The notes under the pieces: model-generated
Told to the model about the DNA's origin: nothing
Database searches by the model: none
Seen by the model: the letters and a program-made list of their open reading frames with translations, nothing else
Program-made: the position numbers and the translations under genes
Assembly: GCF_927798115.1 (NCBI RefSeq)
Contig: NZ_CAKMMG010000001.1
Location: forward strand, 1,860,001-1,924,000
Reading direction: 5' to 3'
Length of the DNA stretch: 64,000 bases
DNA from: Paenibacillus auburnensis
GTDB lineage: Bacteria; Bacillota; Bacilli; Paenibacillales; Paenibacillaceae
Shown: piece after piece, positions 23,554 to 31,982 of the stretch
How the letters are laid out: each line of letters starts with the position of its first letter
Position numbering within the stretch: position 1 is the stretch's first letter

Positions 23554-25118
23554 TCGTTAAACACCGTCGACTCGACCGTTCCCGTTGTCCGCGCTTCATC
23601 TGCGTCAATTCTACGTATAATCTCCTCGGCCACCGCGTCGTCAACGCCGTCGAGCGTCTTGATTGCGTCGTGAACGGATATCGTCGCTTTGCCGCCCGTC
23701 CGAATCTGCGCCACTTCTGCGGCTTCTTTTTCATCGATCGGAACGCCGTCTCTCCACGATATACGCGGATAAACCGGCGTGTACTTTTCGAAGTCACTTA
23801 CGCCGTCATTTGCGTAGTTTTCGAGCTGCATCGCGGTCCAAATTGCATCCCGTAAGGCGCGGTCAACATGCGCGCGTATCCGATTGACTTTCGCCAGGAT
23901 CGGCATGAACCGCGCCTTGATTGCGCCGCTGTCCGTATGTGACGTACCGGTGCCGCCCTTATCCGAGGCGAGCGTTGTGCCGAACAACCACTGCGGCGTT
24001 TCCGACATTTGATATACGAGGCCGAGAAGCACGTCTAGCTCCGTAAACGCGGAATTTAACTGTCCTTCCCACGTCATATAGCCGGGCTCGTGGTCATCCT
24101 TGCTGACCGGAATATAGCGGCCGCCTCCGCGTAGTGTGTTCGCGGTACTTTCGTCGTCTCCGATGTCTTCCGGACCGTACATCCACGGATCGCTGTGCTT
24201 CCACAAGATATAATCAATCTGCGCCAGGCGTTCATTAATCGCGCTCAATACGCTTTCCAGCTTCTCGACTCCGTTAATGCCTTCCCAGCGGTCATCAACG
24301 CTCTTGTACGGAATGTGATGAACAAGTAGCGTAGCGGTACCGGTCGCCTCGACATCCTCCGAGAGTCCCGTCGTGATCTTATCGCCGATTAGATACGTTG
24401 AGATCGGCACGCCCCACTCGCTGTTAACGCCGGACTCCGTCAGCTTATAGCGTTCATGGATGATATAACCGGGAATATGCCGCTCGACTACGAGGTATGG
24501 TACGTATGATTCCGTCCGCCCCGTTATCCAGCGGACAACTTTTCCGCCGGGCTCCTCTACCCAATCTACCCACGCGACGTTAATCGCTTTGAACTTCTTA
24601 CGCGAGCCCGTCGATAACTCCGGAAATACGATATCCGCGCGTACGGACTCGATGATTGGTTCCAGCGCTGTATCCGGCGCGGGCAATCCGAGCGCTTCCG
24701 TTTCGCTGACGTCGGCTCGCGTTCCGTAACGGACTTTAATAAACGAGTCACCGCGATAGCCTCCGCCGATAACCATTTCGTGGACCATTTGCGTTAAGTC
24801 GTTTTCTTCTACGATCGAGTCGAGGCGCTCCTGTTCGCGTGATCCTGCGCCTGTTCCGGCCTCGTAAGTCGGGGGCTCGCCGGTCAGTAAATCCGCCGGC
24901 TTCGTCAGCAGGATGTCCATGAGGTTAACCGCGATAAATAGCGTCTTGAGCTGCGCTGCATGTGGCGTATCTTTCAACAGCGATGATGCGCGTTCATAGA
25001 TTTCCGGATGGCGTCCGTCGAATATCGTGCGGCCACGTTTATAACGGGCCAGACGCTGTATGTCGCGCGGTGGCGGATAGTACTCGCCTGTTGCGAATAA
25101 TTTACCTATTTTAATCAC
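23550..25118 (-). CDS. Portal protein, SPP1 gp6-like
   Basis: About 520 aa with portal-family blocks: YEAGTGAG region, IVEENDLTQMVHEMVIGGGY, a central beta part with YIIHERYKL, the helix region VEKLESVLSAINERLAQIDY and the crown-side KARFMPILAKVNRIRAHVDR. It forms the dodecameric DNA channel at one capsid vertex. The start is unusual: GTG at 25118 overlaps the Shine-Dalgarno GAGGTGAT, while an AUA codon (25109-25107) lies 8 bases after GAGG. The upstream coding limit cannot be settled by sequence alone. Confidence 0.9.
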   Translation of the reverse strand: MIKIGKLFATGEYYPPPRDIQRLARYKRGRTIFDGRHPEIYERASSLLKDTPHAAQLKTLFIAVNLMDILLTKPADLLTGEPPTYEAGTGAGSREQERLDSIVEENDLTQMVHEMVIGGGYRGDSFIKVRYGTRADVSETEALGLPAPDTALEPIIESVRADIVFPELSTGSRKKFKAINVAWVDWVEEPGGKVVRWITGRTESYVPYLVVERHIPGYIIHERYKLTESGVNSEWGVPISTYLIGDKITTGLSEDVEATGTATLLVHHIPYKSVDDRWEGINGVEKLESVLSAINERLAQIDYILWKHSDPWMYGPEDIGDDESTANTLRGGGRYIPVSKDDHEPGYMTWEGQLNSAFTELDVLLGLVYQMSETPQWLFGTTLASDKGGTGTSHTDSGAIKARFMPILAKVNRIRAHVDRALRDAIWTAMQLENYANDGVSDFEKYTPVYPRISWRDGVPIDEKEAAEVAQIRTGGKATISVHDAIKTLDGVDDAVAEEIIRRIDADEARTTGTVESTVFNE

Positions 25119-25185
25119 CTCGTATATGGTTGATTCCTATCATTTATGATACTATTTACCTATACAAAATTTAGGAGGTACTTTC

Positions 25186-25497
25186 ATGTCATTTGAGTCC
25201 GATATTCGAGAGATCCTTAACAAACTGGAGATTAAGCAACAGAAAGGAGTAGCTTTACAAGATACTATCCACGGAGTTTTAAGCAATCTTCTGCAAAGAT
25301 TAGTCGAAAGAGATATCCCGGTTCACCTGTCTCGCAATGAAGAAATTCAGCCTAACGTGTGGGAGGTTCGGATAGGGAGATACGAGTTCAGTATTTATGG
25401 ACAAGACGCTATCGAAGCTATCGAACAGGGCGATGAGCTTGAAAACTTCCTGGCGACTCAGGTGAGAAACGGACTTGAGAAGTTCTTGAAGATTTAA
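25186..25497 (+). CDS. Hypothetical protein, lone plus-strand gene in late operon
   Basis: A 103-aa protein (REILNKLEIKQQKGVALQDT; VWEVRIGRYEFSIYGQDAIE) with no recognised domain. It is transcribed against the leftward late genes and sits between portal and terminase, more AT-rich than both. AGGAGGT precedes ATG 25186, and TTGATT and TATTTA 17 bp apart upstream could be its promoter. This is how added cargo genes (morons) look. It stops 1 base before the terL stop on the other strand. Confidence 0.65.
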   Translation: MSFESDIREILNKLEIKQQKGVALQDTIHGVLSNLLQRLVERDIPVHLSRNEEIQPNVWEVRIGRYEFSIYGQDAIEAIEQGDELENFLATQVRNGLEKFLKI

Positions 25498-27291
25498 CTA
25501 AGCCCATGGGGGCTTATTCCGCACTTTCTTCCGCCCGTTCTTCGCAATACTAACCGCCATCTCAAGCGCGTCCGGTAAGTCATCGTGAGTACCGGACGGG
25601 TACATTTCGAATTGCTCAAGCAATAGCGCATGTCTCCGCGAAAACTGTATCTCTCCGCTTTCAATCGCCGGCATGAGCGCCTCGATACGCAATCCCTTCC
25701 GCGACCGCTGATGTATTTCCTTAACGCGGGTATGAGACGGATAGCCGGCGGCCTTGAGCGCGTCCTTTAGCTGCATAACGAAGAACTCTTGCGCTGCCTG
25801 CGCCTCGGCCGCGATCGCATTCGGTTGATATCGCAGCGCCTTTTCTACGATTACACGCAAAAAAGCGTCCGGCTTTATCCGTTCGCCGAACGCATCGATA
25901 ACGTATTTTGTTCCGGTTTGTTTATGGCGCGCAATCGTCACAATAGCGCTGTAGTCTCCGCGCGTTTTCCCCATCGCGAAGTCAACGCCCATGTAAATAT
26001 CAAATACGTCAGTCGGGCGCGGATACTGCGTCAGTAACTCGCGAATCGGCGCGTTATCCCAGTACGTAAATGACTCCGGATTGAAGATCATCGACTCCTC
26101 ATCGACCGGATTATTCATATACTCCGTATTGAACGCCTTGCTTCCGTTATCCCATTTCCACGTCATCAGCTTCCAAATCGGCTGGGCTTCCGGCCACAGT
26201 ACAACGCAGCCACGATCCATTTCCTCGCGATTGAGTTCGTAAAGGGCTCGCGCTTCCTTAACGCGCTCCTCTTTTGGCCGGTCTGGGTCTTTATATATGA
26301 GCCGGCACACCTCCCACAGGTCCATACGCTCAGGCCATTCGATGACCGCGCGATAGACTCGCGATTTGAAGTCCGACCGGTTGTACAGCACGTCAACCAG
26401 CAGCGCTTCGTGATGGACCGTCGTTCCCATGTAGACAAACGCCGTTTTCTTCCCGCGCGGATCACCGAGAGGTACGACCGTCTGTGCAAACCAGTCCTTT
26501 AGTTTCTTGCGGAGTTCCGGGGTGGCCGCGTTACTCTTTATATCTTCGAGGTCATCGCAGATAATTAAGTCCGGACGCACACCGTTCCAGTTACGTCCGC
26601 GTAGTGCCTGACCGGTCGATGCCGCTTCGACTTTCGCGAGTAATCGTTTTGTACCATCATCACGCGGTTCCCATGCGATAAACTCGGATGAATTATCCTT
26701 CGGATTCTCCTGCTGTTTCGGCGACAGCAACGGACCGAAATCCGCCCGTAGCTTTTCGTTACTCTTTAGCTGCAGCGATATCCAGTCGAGATTCGCGCTC
26801 GATACCGCTGGCGTCTCGGATATCGTTATCACATACCGGCGCTTACGATAACATATTTCACGCAACGGGAACGCCTTCGATAAATACGTTGATTTCGCGT
26901 GAGATCGTGGCGCTGCCTCCGCTACCTTATCGTTTGTGTGTACGTTGCTGACATCGTCCATTAGCGCGGCTATTTCACGGTGAAACTCGGGCGCTTCCGA
27001 TATGTCCACGATATCAAATCCGTCCCAATTACCGTCATTGCCGGGATTGCGCGCTTCTGAGAAATATTCGAGCGCGAAATCTAGCAACGAAGTTTCGCAC
27101 CGCTGTATTCGTTCCAACCGCTCATACTCGCTCACTGCACGATCAATCTCCGCAGCCTCGGTCTCGGTAACGCTACCCCAATCGAAGTCAGCACGCCGAA
27201 CAGTTTCGTATATCTCGCGATAAGGAGACAGTATCTCCGCACGCGCTTCTCGTGTGATCCACTTCCCGTTAACCCATGCGATAGATACCAC
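25498..27291 (-). CDS. terL: Terminase large subunit
   Basis: About 595 aa. The ATPase domain has a Walker A variant APRSHAKST and Walker B LIICDDLED; the C-terminal nuclease has MGVDFAMGKTRGDYSAI and the final GTHDDLPDALEMAV, as in the TIGR01630 terminase group. It cuts concatemers and drives DNA into the head. GAAAGGAGGTG is a near-perfect Shine-Dalgarno, but the GTG at 27291 lies inside it. The codon at the best spacing (8 bases) is ATC at 27282-27280; no in-frame ATG or TTG lies nearby. Confidence 0.92.
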   Translation of the reverse strand: MVSIAWVNGKWITREARAEILSPYREIYETVRRADFDWGSVTETEAAEIDRAVSEYERLERIQRCETSLLDFALEYFSEARNPGNDGNWDGFDIVDISEAPEFHREIAALMDDVSNVHTNDKVAEAAPRSHAKSTYLSKAFPLREICYRKRRYVITISETPAVSSANLDWISLQLKSNEKLRADFGPLLSPKQQENPKDNSSEFIAWEPRDDGTKRLLAKVEAASTGQALRGRNWNGVRPDLIICDDLEDIKSNAATPELRKKLKDWFAQTVVPLGDPRGKKTAFVYMGTTVHHEALLVDVLYNRSDFKSRVYRAVIEWPERMDLWEVCRLIYKDPDRPKEERVKEARALYELNREEMDRGCVVLWPEAQPIWKLMTWKWDNGSKAFNTEYMNNPVDEESMIFNPESFTYWDNAPIRELLTQYPRPTDVFDIYMGVDFAMGKTRGDYSAIVTIARHKQTGTKYVIDAFGERIKPDAFLRVIVEKALRYQPNAIAAEAQAAQEFFVMQLKDALKAAGYPSHTRVKEIHQRSRKGLRIEALMPAIESGEIQFSRRHALLLEQFEMYPSGTHDDLPDALEMAVSIAKNGRKKVRNKPPWA

Positions 27292-27394
27292 CTCCTTTCG
27301 TCTACTTGATTTTGACCGTCATATTAGCACCTTTCTACCGCGACCCCTGCGCTTATACCAGTCGAGGCTTACGCGGGCTAAATCAACGGTGATT

Positions 27395-27511
27395 CTACGG
27401 TAAAATTACGTAAGCAATCGTAGCTATAAACGCAATCGGTACGGCCAATATCGCTACAATACCGGCACCGAAGATAAACGCGGCCATGCGCCACTCTGAC
27501 TTCGTTCCCAT
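27395..27511 (-). CDS. 38-aa single-helix membrane peptide
   Basis: A short frame with GGAGG 8 bases before ATG 27511 and TAG at 27395-27397. After a charged start (GTKSEWRM) it is almost entirely hydrophobic (FIFGAGIVAILAVPIAFIAT). It lies between the recombinase promoter region and terL. Function unknown. Confidence 0.5.
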   Translation of the reverse strand: MGTKSEWRMAAFIFGAGIVAILAVPIAFIATIAYVILP

Positions 27512-27621
27512 GCGAAGCACCTCCGTAAGTCCAAACGTTATTTTGATACGCGGATTTTCTGAACGCCAGAAAGCGCCCTCCTGACGTGGGGCCTTGGGGG
27601 GTATACCCTATACCCACTCTC

Positions 27622-27723
27622 GAATGTATGATTTTGTATGTTTTCGTACATTCAAAACGTTGATTTTACTAGGTTTACGTGGTATGCTTGCTTTATGATA
27701 ACGTAATCGTACATTCAATGTAC
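27622..27723 (+). promoter_or_regulatory. Promoter and GTACATT operators of the short recombinase
   Basis: TTGATT (27660-27665) and TATGCT (27683-27688) are 17 bp apart. A perfect palindrome GTACATT-C-AATGTAC lies at 27709-27723, just after the expected start point, and further GAATGTA/TACATTC boxes lie at 27622-27628 and 27647-27653. The layout suggests repression of the plus-strand recombinase gene by a phage regulator. Confidence 0.6.
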
Positions 27724-27750
27724 TATTACATATGAAAAGAGCGTGCTAAA

Positions 27751-28311
27751 ATGGGCGAAAAGAAAGCTATATACGATGTTCAACCGCTTAGAACTCGCGA
27801 AGAAATCGAAGACATGAAGCATTCACTCCGTCGATGGTGCGGCGAGCGTAATCTATTTATGTTTGTCTTCGGGATAAACACCGGCCTTCGCGTATCTGAT
27901 ATAGTCACGCTCAAGGTCGCGGATGTCAAAGACAAGACGCACGTGCGAATCGTTGAGCAAAAGAGCGGCAAGGTTCGCAATGTTAACCTTAGGGCAATAC
28001 AGCCGGAAATCACCGAGTATACGCGCGGTATGAGCCCGGAAGACTGGCTGTTCCCTTCCCGTAAAGGCAACGGTCATATCACGCCGACACAGGCGTATAG
28101 AGCGCTCGTAAAGGCTGGCGAGATGATCGACCGTACGGACATCGGAACGCATACAATGCGCAAGACATTCGGTTATCACCACTACAAGCGCAATAAGGAC
28201 GTAGCCGCGCTACAAGAGATATTCAATCACTCTGCGCCATCCATAACGAAGCGTTACATAGGCATCCGTCAAGACGAGATCGACGAGTCTCTCGAAGGGT
28301 TCAAGCTGTAG
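27751..28311 (+). CDS. Short tyrosine recombinase (catalytic domain only)
   Basis: A 186-aa protein that consists mainly of the catalytic domain: Arg in NTGLRVSDIV, Lys in EQKSGKVRN, HxxR in GTHTMRKTFG, His in FNHSAPS and Tyr in TKRYIGI. The N-terminal arm-binding part of a classical integrase is missing. Similar short recombinases occur beside terminase genes of many Bacillus-group phages. It is far from the att sites, so a role in DNA dimer resolution or a late step is more likely than integration. It is transcribed against its neighbours from its own promoter. Confidence 0.85.
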   Translation: MGEKKAIYDVQPLRTREEIEDMKHSLRRWCGERNLFMFVFGINTGLRVSDIVTLKVADVKDKTHVRIVEQKSGKVRNVNLRAIQPEITEYTRGMSPEDWLFPSRKGNGHITPTQAYRALVKAGEMIDRTDIGTHTMRKTFGYHHYKRNKDVAALQEIFNHSAPSITKRYIGIRQDEIDESLEGFKL

Positions 28312-28319
28312 AAGACGTA

Positions 28320-28346
28320 GGGTACGTAGATAATGCGTACCTTTTT
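28320..28346 (+). terminator. Terminator of the short recombinase gene
   Basis: GGTACG (28321-28326) pairs with CGTACC (28336-28341), followed by TTTTTC on the plus strand, 9 bases past the stop codon. Confidence 0.75.
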
Positions 28347-28461
28347 CGCCATTCCAAAAAATTCCGAAGGGCCACGCGCCCGGCCAGCCGTGCAGGTAAT
28401 TCGCGCCTAATCCGAAGGTTTCCGCAGTCATCGCTGCGTCTTCCTTCATATAATAGCGCGA

Positions 28462-28854
28462 CTACTCGCTCGTTTCGGATTGACGCTGTGACAACGATGC
28501 TACCCGCAGCCTCAACGCTTCGATGTCCGTTCCTTCTCCGTCCTTGTTCGTTACCTCGATACTCTCTGTCAGTACCCCGCCAACCTGTAGCGCAAGCTTT
28601 GCCATTGCTGCGTTACCATCTCGTATGGCAATGTCCGCTAATGACTGGAGTAACTCCGGTAACCTTACGTCGTTATTACGTCGCAGTGCGCGCCTGAACT
28701 CTGCGTCAAACATTGCGTTCTTACGCCAGTTCTCAAGCGTTCGCGCAGTAACACCGCATAACTCTGCGATCTCCTCGTACGTCTTGCCGCCCTTCTTTGG
28801 TTGCGCTAACCAGTCGATCGCGATTAACTGTTCCGCTGATAGTGTGTTAGCCAT
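28462..28854 (-). CDS. terS: Terminase small subunit
   Basis: A 130-aa protein with an N-terminal helix-turn-helix (LAQPKKGGKTYEEIAELCGV, then TARTLENWRKN) and a helical oligomerisation region, as in SPP1/SF6-type small terminases. It recognises the packaging site and hands DNA to TerL. GGAGGGG lies upstream of ATG 28854. The repeat-rich non-coding region just upstream is a natural candidate for the pac site. Confidence 0.8.
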   Translation of the reverse strand: MANTLSAEQLIAIDWLAQPKKGGKTYEEIAELCGVTARTLENWRKNAMFDAEFRRALRRNNDVRLPELLQSLADIAIRDGNAAMAKLALQVGGVLTESIEVTNKDGEGTDIEALRLRVASLSQRQSETSE

Positions 28855-28860
28855 TATACC

Positions 28861-29444
28861 GTAATCCCCTCCGTATATTAGCGCCTCAAGAGCGCGTCCT
28901 TGTCTTTATGCTTAAGCGCCACTTTAGCGCCTATATTAACGTATATCTAACGGTAGAAAGCGCAAATAAATAGCGCTACTCATACGCTCGGGCAAAGCGT
29001 AAGAACAGCGCTTAAAAATGCGTTGCGTATATCGATACTTAACGTGATACTAGCGCTTAATAGATTCGATATATAGCGCTATACATACGAAGTAAACTAC
29101 GTTTATTTAGATCCGCGCTATTCCTTGTCTTTGCCTACATGAGATTCTTCTTTGATTAATCATCATGAATAGGTAAGAGTTCAGTCCTTTGCAAAACCTA
29201 TCTCAGTCACTACCGTTCCCTCGAAACTATTTTTATGCGCGAATAATCTATTAATCCTATTGTCCCGCGAGGATTCATGAGCGTAGCGAATTAATCCGAT
29301 GCGGTAATGTTTTGTTTCTCTCTTACATCTTTCTCTCTTACTACTTTCTATCTTTACCGTGTGTCTAGGGCGTACTAACAGTAATGCGTCCTGCGCACAC
29401 TACTGGTAGTGTGTCCTGCGCACACTAAGGCAATTTATGTACCC
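28861..29444. other. Gene-free region with clustered AGCGC repeats
   Basis: No credible gene is seen in this stretch of almost 600 bases. Between about 28879 and 29117 the words AGCGC or TAGCGCT recur about ten times in otherwise AT-rich DNA. The right half is AT-rich with TTGATTAATCATCATG. Three 25-bp tandem repeats follow at 29361-29435. It lies between terS and two winged-helix genes, so an origin of replication or a pac site are both possible. Confidence 0.5.
29361..29435. repeat. Three 25-bp tandem repeats
   Basis: Units begin at 29361, 29386 and 29411. The last two share G(C/T)GTCCTGCGCACACTA; the first is a diverged copy. A perfect hairpin CACACTAC/GTAGTGTG spans the joint of units two and three. 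Regular 25-bp spacing suggests binding of a multimeric protein. Confidence 0.6.
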
Positions 29445-29966
29445 TCAAGCAGCGTCTTCTTTCGTGCGGCGTCTCGGTTTATACACGGACAAGTCCGGCA
29501 TGATAACTACTCCGTCCTCGTCCACAATATACCCGTCCTCTGTAATACGCGGGCAGTATGACGGAAAGTACCACTTAAAGCGCCGTGTTCCCTCGTAGTG
29601 GCTCGCAGTCCGTATAATCCCGTTAGTATCAAGGATATCCGCTAAAAGCTTAACGCGAGGCCTATCGATACGCAGCGCGTCCATAATCGCTTCATACGAA
29701 AGGAAACACGCGCCGAAACGGTCATTATGTGTACCGTCTGCACGCGTGTGGTTCCCGTCAATATACGATTGCAGAAGAAAGTACAGCGCAACAATATCGC
29801 GTATCTCCGGCTTACGTTTTGCCCCCGCAAACACCTCGTCGTATGCTTCGGTTATGATTCGCGGGAACACCTTACGGACAAGCTCTCTATTATACGTTTC
29901 ATAGCCGGCTGCCCCGTCTAGTAGCGTACGCTTATCATTAGGCAGCGGCTTAGCGGAATCACTCAT
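29445..29966 (-). CDS. Winged-helix protein, possible replication initiator
   Basis: A 173-aa basic protein. The middle (FLSYEAIMDALRIDRPRVKL, then LADILDTNGIIRTASHYEG) reads like a winged helix of the DnaD/RepA/HTH_36 kind, followed by a short acidic stretch and an Arg/Lys tail. AAGGAGG precedes ATG 29966. It overlaps the end of the next winged-helix gene by four bases and is followed by a repeat-rich non-coding region. Replication initiation is inference from the fold and context; a transcription regulator is the alternative. Confidence 0.5.
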   Translation of the reverse strand: MSDSAKPLPNDKRTLLDGAAGYETYNRELVRKVFPRIITEAYDEVFAGAKRKPEIRDIVALYFLLQSYIDGNHTRADGTHNDRFGACFLSYEAIMDALRIDRPRVKLLADILDTNGIIRTASHYEGTRRFKWYFPSYCPRITEDGYIVDEDGVVIMPDLSVYKPRRRTKEDAA

Positions 29967-30328
29967 ACGCCGGCCTCCTTCTTAGCGGCTGCTAGGTTCG
30001 CTAAAAACATAGATGCCGTAAATTTACTCGGCTCTTTCTCGCTAACCGGATGCTCAATTGGGTTAACAAATATCCGCGTAAACTGACCGATGTATACATA
30101 AGCGATCAAGCCCGCCTTACACAGCTCGTTAAGAAGCGTTCTTATATGCCCGATGCTGCGCCCCACCTGCTTGGCGATGTCTTTCTTGGTCATAAATTCT
30201 ATGTCATCTTGCCCCATCTCCGCATTCGGATTAGAGCAAACAGCATAACTTACAGGGTGTGTGTAGGCATCGAGTTTCGACAATAGGGATAACGCGGCCT
30301 TTGAAGGGGCTTTAATCTCAAATGACAT
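29963..30328 (-). CDS. Winged-helix protein resembling RepL/plasmid regulators
   Basis: A 121-aa protein. TKKDIAKQVGRSIGHIRTLL, then NELCKAGLIAYVYIGQFTR and IFVNP, gives the helix-turn-helix plus wing pattern seen in RepL-like and other plasmid replication proteins. AGGAGCG lies before ATG 30328; the longer in-frame start is not supported. It is co-translated with the gene at 29445. Confidence 0.5.
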   Translation of the reverse strand: MSFEIKAPSKAALSLLSKLDAYTHPVSYAVCSNPNAEMGQDDIEFMTKKDIAKQVGRSIGHIRTLLNELCKAGLIAYVYIGQFTRIFVNPIEHPVSEKEPSKFTASMFLANLAAAKKEAGV

Positions 30329-30341
30329 TAGTTTATCGCTC

Positions 30342-30542
30342 CTATTCGTTTGTTTTTGTTCTAACTGCGGCTCTGCTTTCATTGAAAACAGTAATGGCGC
30401 GTTGTAAATACTCGGTATTATTGAAGAAAAACACGTTCCGTTCGGGAAATTTGCGGTTGCTTCCGATCCCTTTCAGGACGAAGCCGAGCGTCATAAGATG
30501 CCCGGCCACGCGCTGAGAAGTGACAACGTAGTGCTCACTCAT
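30342..30542 (-). CDS. Hypothetical phage DNA-binding-like protein
   Basis: A 66-aa basic protein (SEHYVVTSQRVAGHLMTLGF, then VLKGIGSNRKFPERNVFFF). The VTSQRVAGHLMTLG part may be a small winged helix. ATG 30542 overlaps the end of the previous gene by 8 bases, which supports this start over longer in-frame versions. Confidence 0.5.
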   Translation of the reverse strand: MSEHYVVTSQRVAGHLMTLGFVLKGIGSNRKFPERNVFFFNNTEYLQRAITVFNESRAAVRTKTNE

Positions 30543-30993
30543 AGTCCGCACCACTCGCGATAAGCATCGATCCTTTTCGTCGGCCATTGATTGCACAAGG
30601 ATTGTTACCGATCGGAATATCCTGACGATCTTCAATTGGGCGCTCACGGTCACGCTGTAGCCGAAGCTCCTGCTCGGACTTGATTGACGAATCCTGCAGG
30701 TCGTAGCCGGCCGATACCCATGCGTTTAATCGTTGCCGCTGATCCTGTGGAATCTCATCACCCGTTATATGTGCGTAATAGCCGGCCAAGTCGTTAAGTG
30801 CCGTACGTCTCTCTGCCATCTGCAACGCAACCGTAGTCAAGCGATCTACGGCATGAACTAGGAGTAGCCGATTATCCACGCCTCTCTTAAAGAGGTCACG
30901 CCAGAAATAACCACCGTTCCAAACATCGCTAAGATTTCCGGATAGACTCTCGTTTGAGCTGTTGCTTGGGACATTATAAGCTACTGCATGCAT
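30535..30993 (-). CDS. Hypothetical phage protein
   Basis: A 152-aa charged protein with no recognised domain. It contains a helical middle (NRLLLVHAVDRLTTVALQMAE) and an Arg/Asp/Glu-rich segment. An AAGGGGAAATG-like ribosome binding site precedes ATG 30993. It belongs to the leftward early operon between the sigma-like gene and the winged-helix genes. Confidence 0.5.
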   Translation of the reverse strand: MHAVAYNVPSNSSNESLSGNLSDVWNGGYFWRDLFKRGVDNRLLLVHAVDRLTTVALQMAERRTALNDLAGYYAHITGDEIPQDQRQRLNAWVSAGYDLQDSSIKSEQELRLQRDRERPIEDRQDIPIGNNPCAINGRRKGSMLIASGADYE

Positions 30994-31051
30994 TTGTCAT
31001 TTCCCCTTTTGTTTTAGTAGGCCAACCCGGCCTCTCAGCTTTACAATTACC

Positions 31052-31918
31052 TTAATATGCAATAGTCGGAATAAAATCAGTGACACGTCCGCGTATATTC
31101 GCAAAACATTTTCCTAGATTACTTTCCTCTACGCCTAATTTCCCGGCCATATAGCGCGTTTTTAGTCGGTACACCCCGTCCTCACTCACTTTGTACTGAC
31201 TGAGATCGCCGGCTTCAATATCCGCAGCGGCCACGGTATACGCACGTTCCACATAATCGCGCTGCTTGGCTGTCAGTTTCCGGAGTAGGTCGGGCAAAAC
31301 CTCCGGAGTAACAGCACGGCCCAATACTATGCGCCAGGCGTCCGGCTTGTCCGGAGTGACATATACGTTGTGGTAACGGCCGTGCTCATCACGTCGTCCT
31401 AAGCGGACCGTACCGTTCAGTGTAGTAAGCAGTCGGATATACTCCGTTTGAAACGCGCGGTTTACATACCGAACGACTTCCCGCTCACTATGCGATGTGT
31501 CCGCATGGGTCAATGCGTGTTCGAGCGCGGGAATAATAACGTAATACTCGTGGTTTTTATACGCTAGGTGTCGTTCAATAGCGTGGGCCAGTGCTTCGTA
31601 TTCATTTGCGCCCAAGAACCTGCGGACTTCGGCGGCATACGTTCGCAGCTCAGAGAGATCAGTACCCGCAAAGATATCGATACTCAGCGCAGCATATATA
31701 GAATCTCGGTAGTCTGATAGGGCTGCCGGCTCGTACTCAAGCGCTGACCGTTCGGAAGCTATGATATTATTTGCGCGAATCGCCACGTAGACCGAGGCAT
31801 CATCTCCTGGCATAACCGCCCTAGATTCCGAACGATCGCGCATGTATGCGAGTATTTGCTGGATAATAGCACGGTCGCCGTCCGCTTGATACGCGGCCAC
31901 TGCTTGGCGAAAGTCCAT
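31052..31918 (-). CDS. Sigma-factor-like phage regulator (divergent)
   Basis: A 288-aa protein. The start DFRQAVAAYQADGDRAIIQQ recalls sigma-70 region 2 helices, and LTAKQRDYVERAYTVAAADI followed by KTRYMAGKLGVEESNLGKCF recalls the region-4 helix-turn-helix. A phage-encoded sigma-like factor for late genes would fit its place at the end of the early region. Similarity is weak and only read by eye. GGAGG lies 10 bases before ATG 31918. A terminator separates it from the upstream antirepressor. Confidence 0.4.
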   Translation of the reverse strand: MDFRQAVAAYQADGDRAIIQQILAYMRDRSESRAVMPGDDASVYVAIRANNIIASERSALEYEPAALSDYRDSIYAALSIDIFAGTDLSELRTYAAEVRRFLGANEYEALAHAIERHLAYKNHEYYVIIPALEHALTHADTSHSEREVVRYVNRAFQTEYIRLLTTLNGTVRLGRRDEHGRYHNVYVTPDKPDAWRIVLGRAVTPEVLPDLLRKLTAKQRDYVERAYTVAAADIEAGDLSQYKVSEDGVYRLKTRYMAGKLGVEESNLGKCFANIRGRVTDFIPTIAY

Positions 31919-31943
31919 CCGTAATCCACCTCCGTTTGTTAAT

Positions 31944-31979
31944 AAAAGAGGCGCCTTTAATTCTAAGAGCGCCTCTTTC
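31944..31979 (-). terminator. Terminator after antirepressor gene
   Basis: AAAAGAGGCGC (31944-31954) pairs with GCGCCTCTTT (31969-31978); minus-strand RNA ends CUCUUUUAUU. Confidence 0.75.
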
Positions 31980-31982
31980 AAT

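Noticed and set aside
27378..27617. 79-aa minus-strand frame overlapping the small membrane-peptide gene
   Set aside because: No ribosome binding site and poor composition; the 38-aa frame at 27395-27511 has a good one and a membrane helix.
28210..28449. 79-aa minus-strand frame over the end of the short recombinase gene
   Set aside because: It runs through the recombinase terminator and 100 bases of its coding sequence, with only a distant AAGGA; the part from 28430 could be real but support is weak.
28861..29444. CRISPR array
   Set aside because: Repeats are short and unevenly spaced, and the 25-bp units are directly adjacent without spacers; no cas genes.
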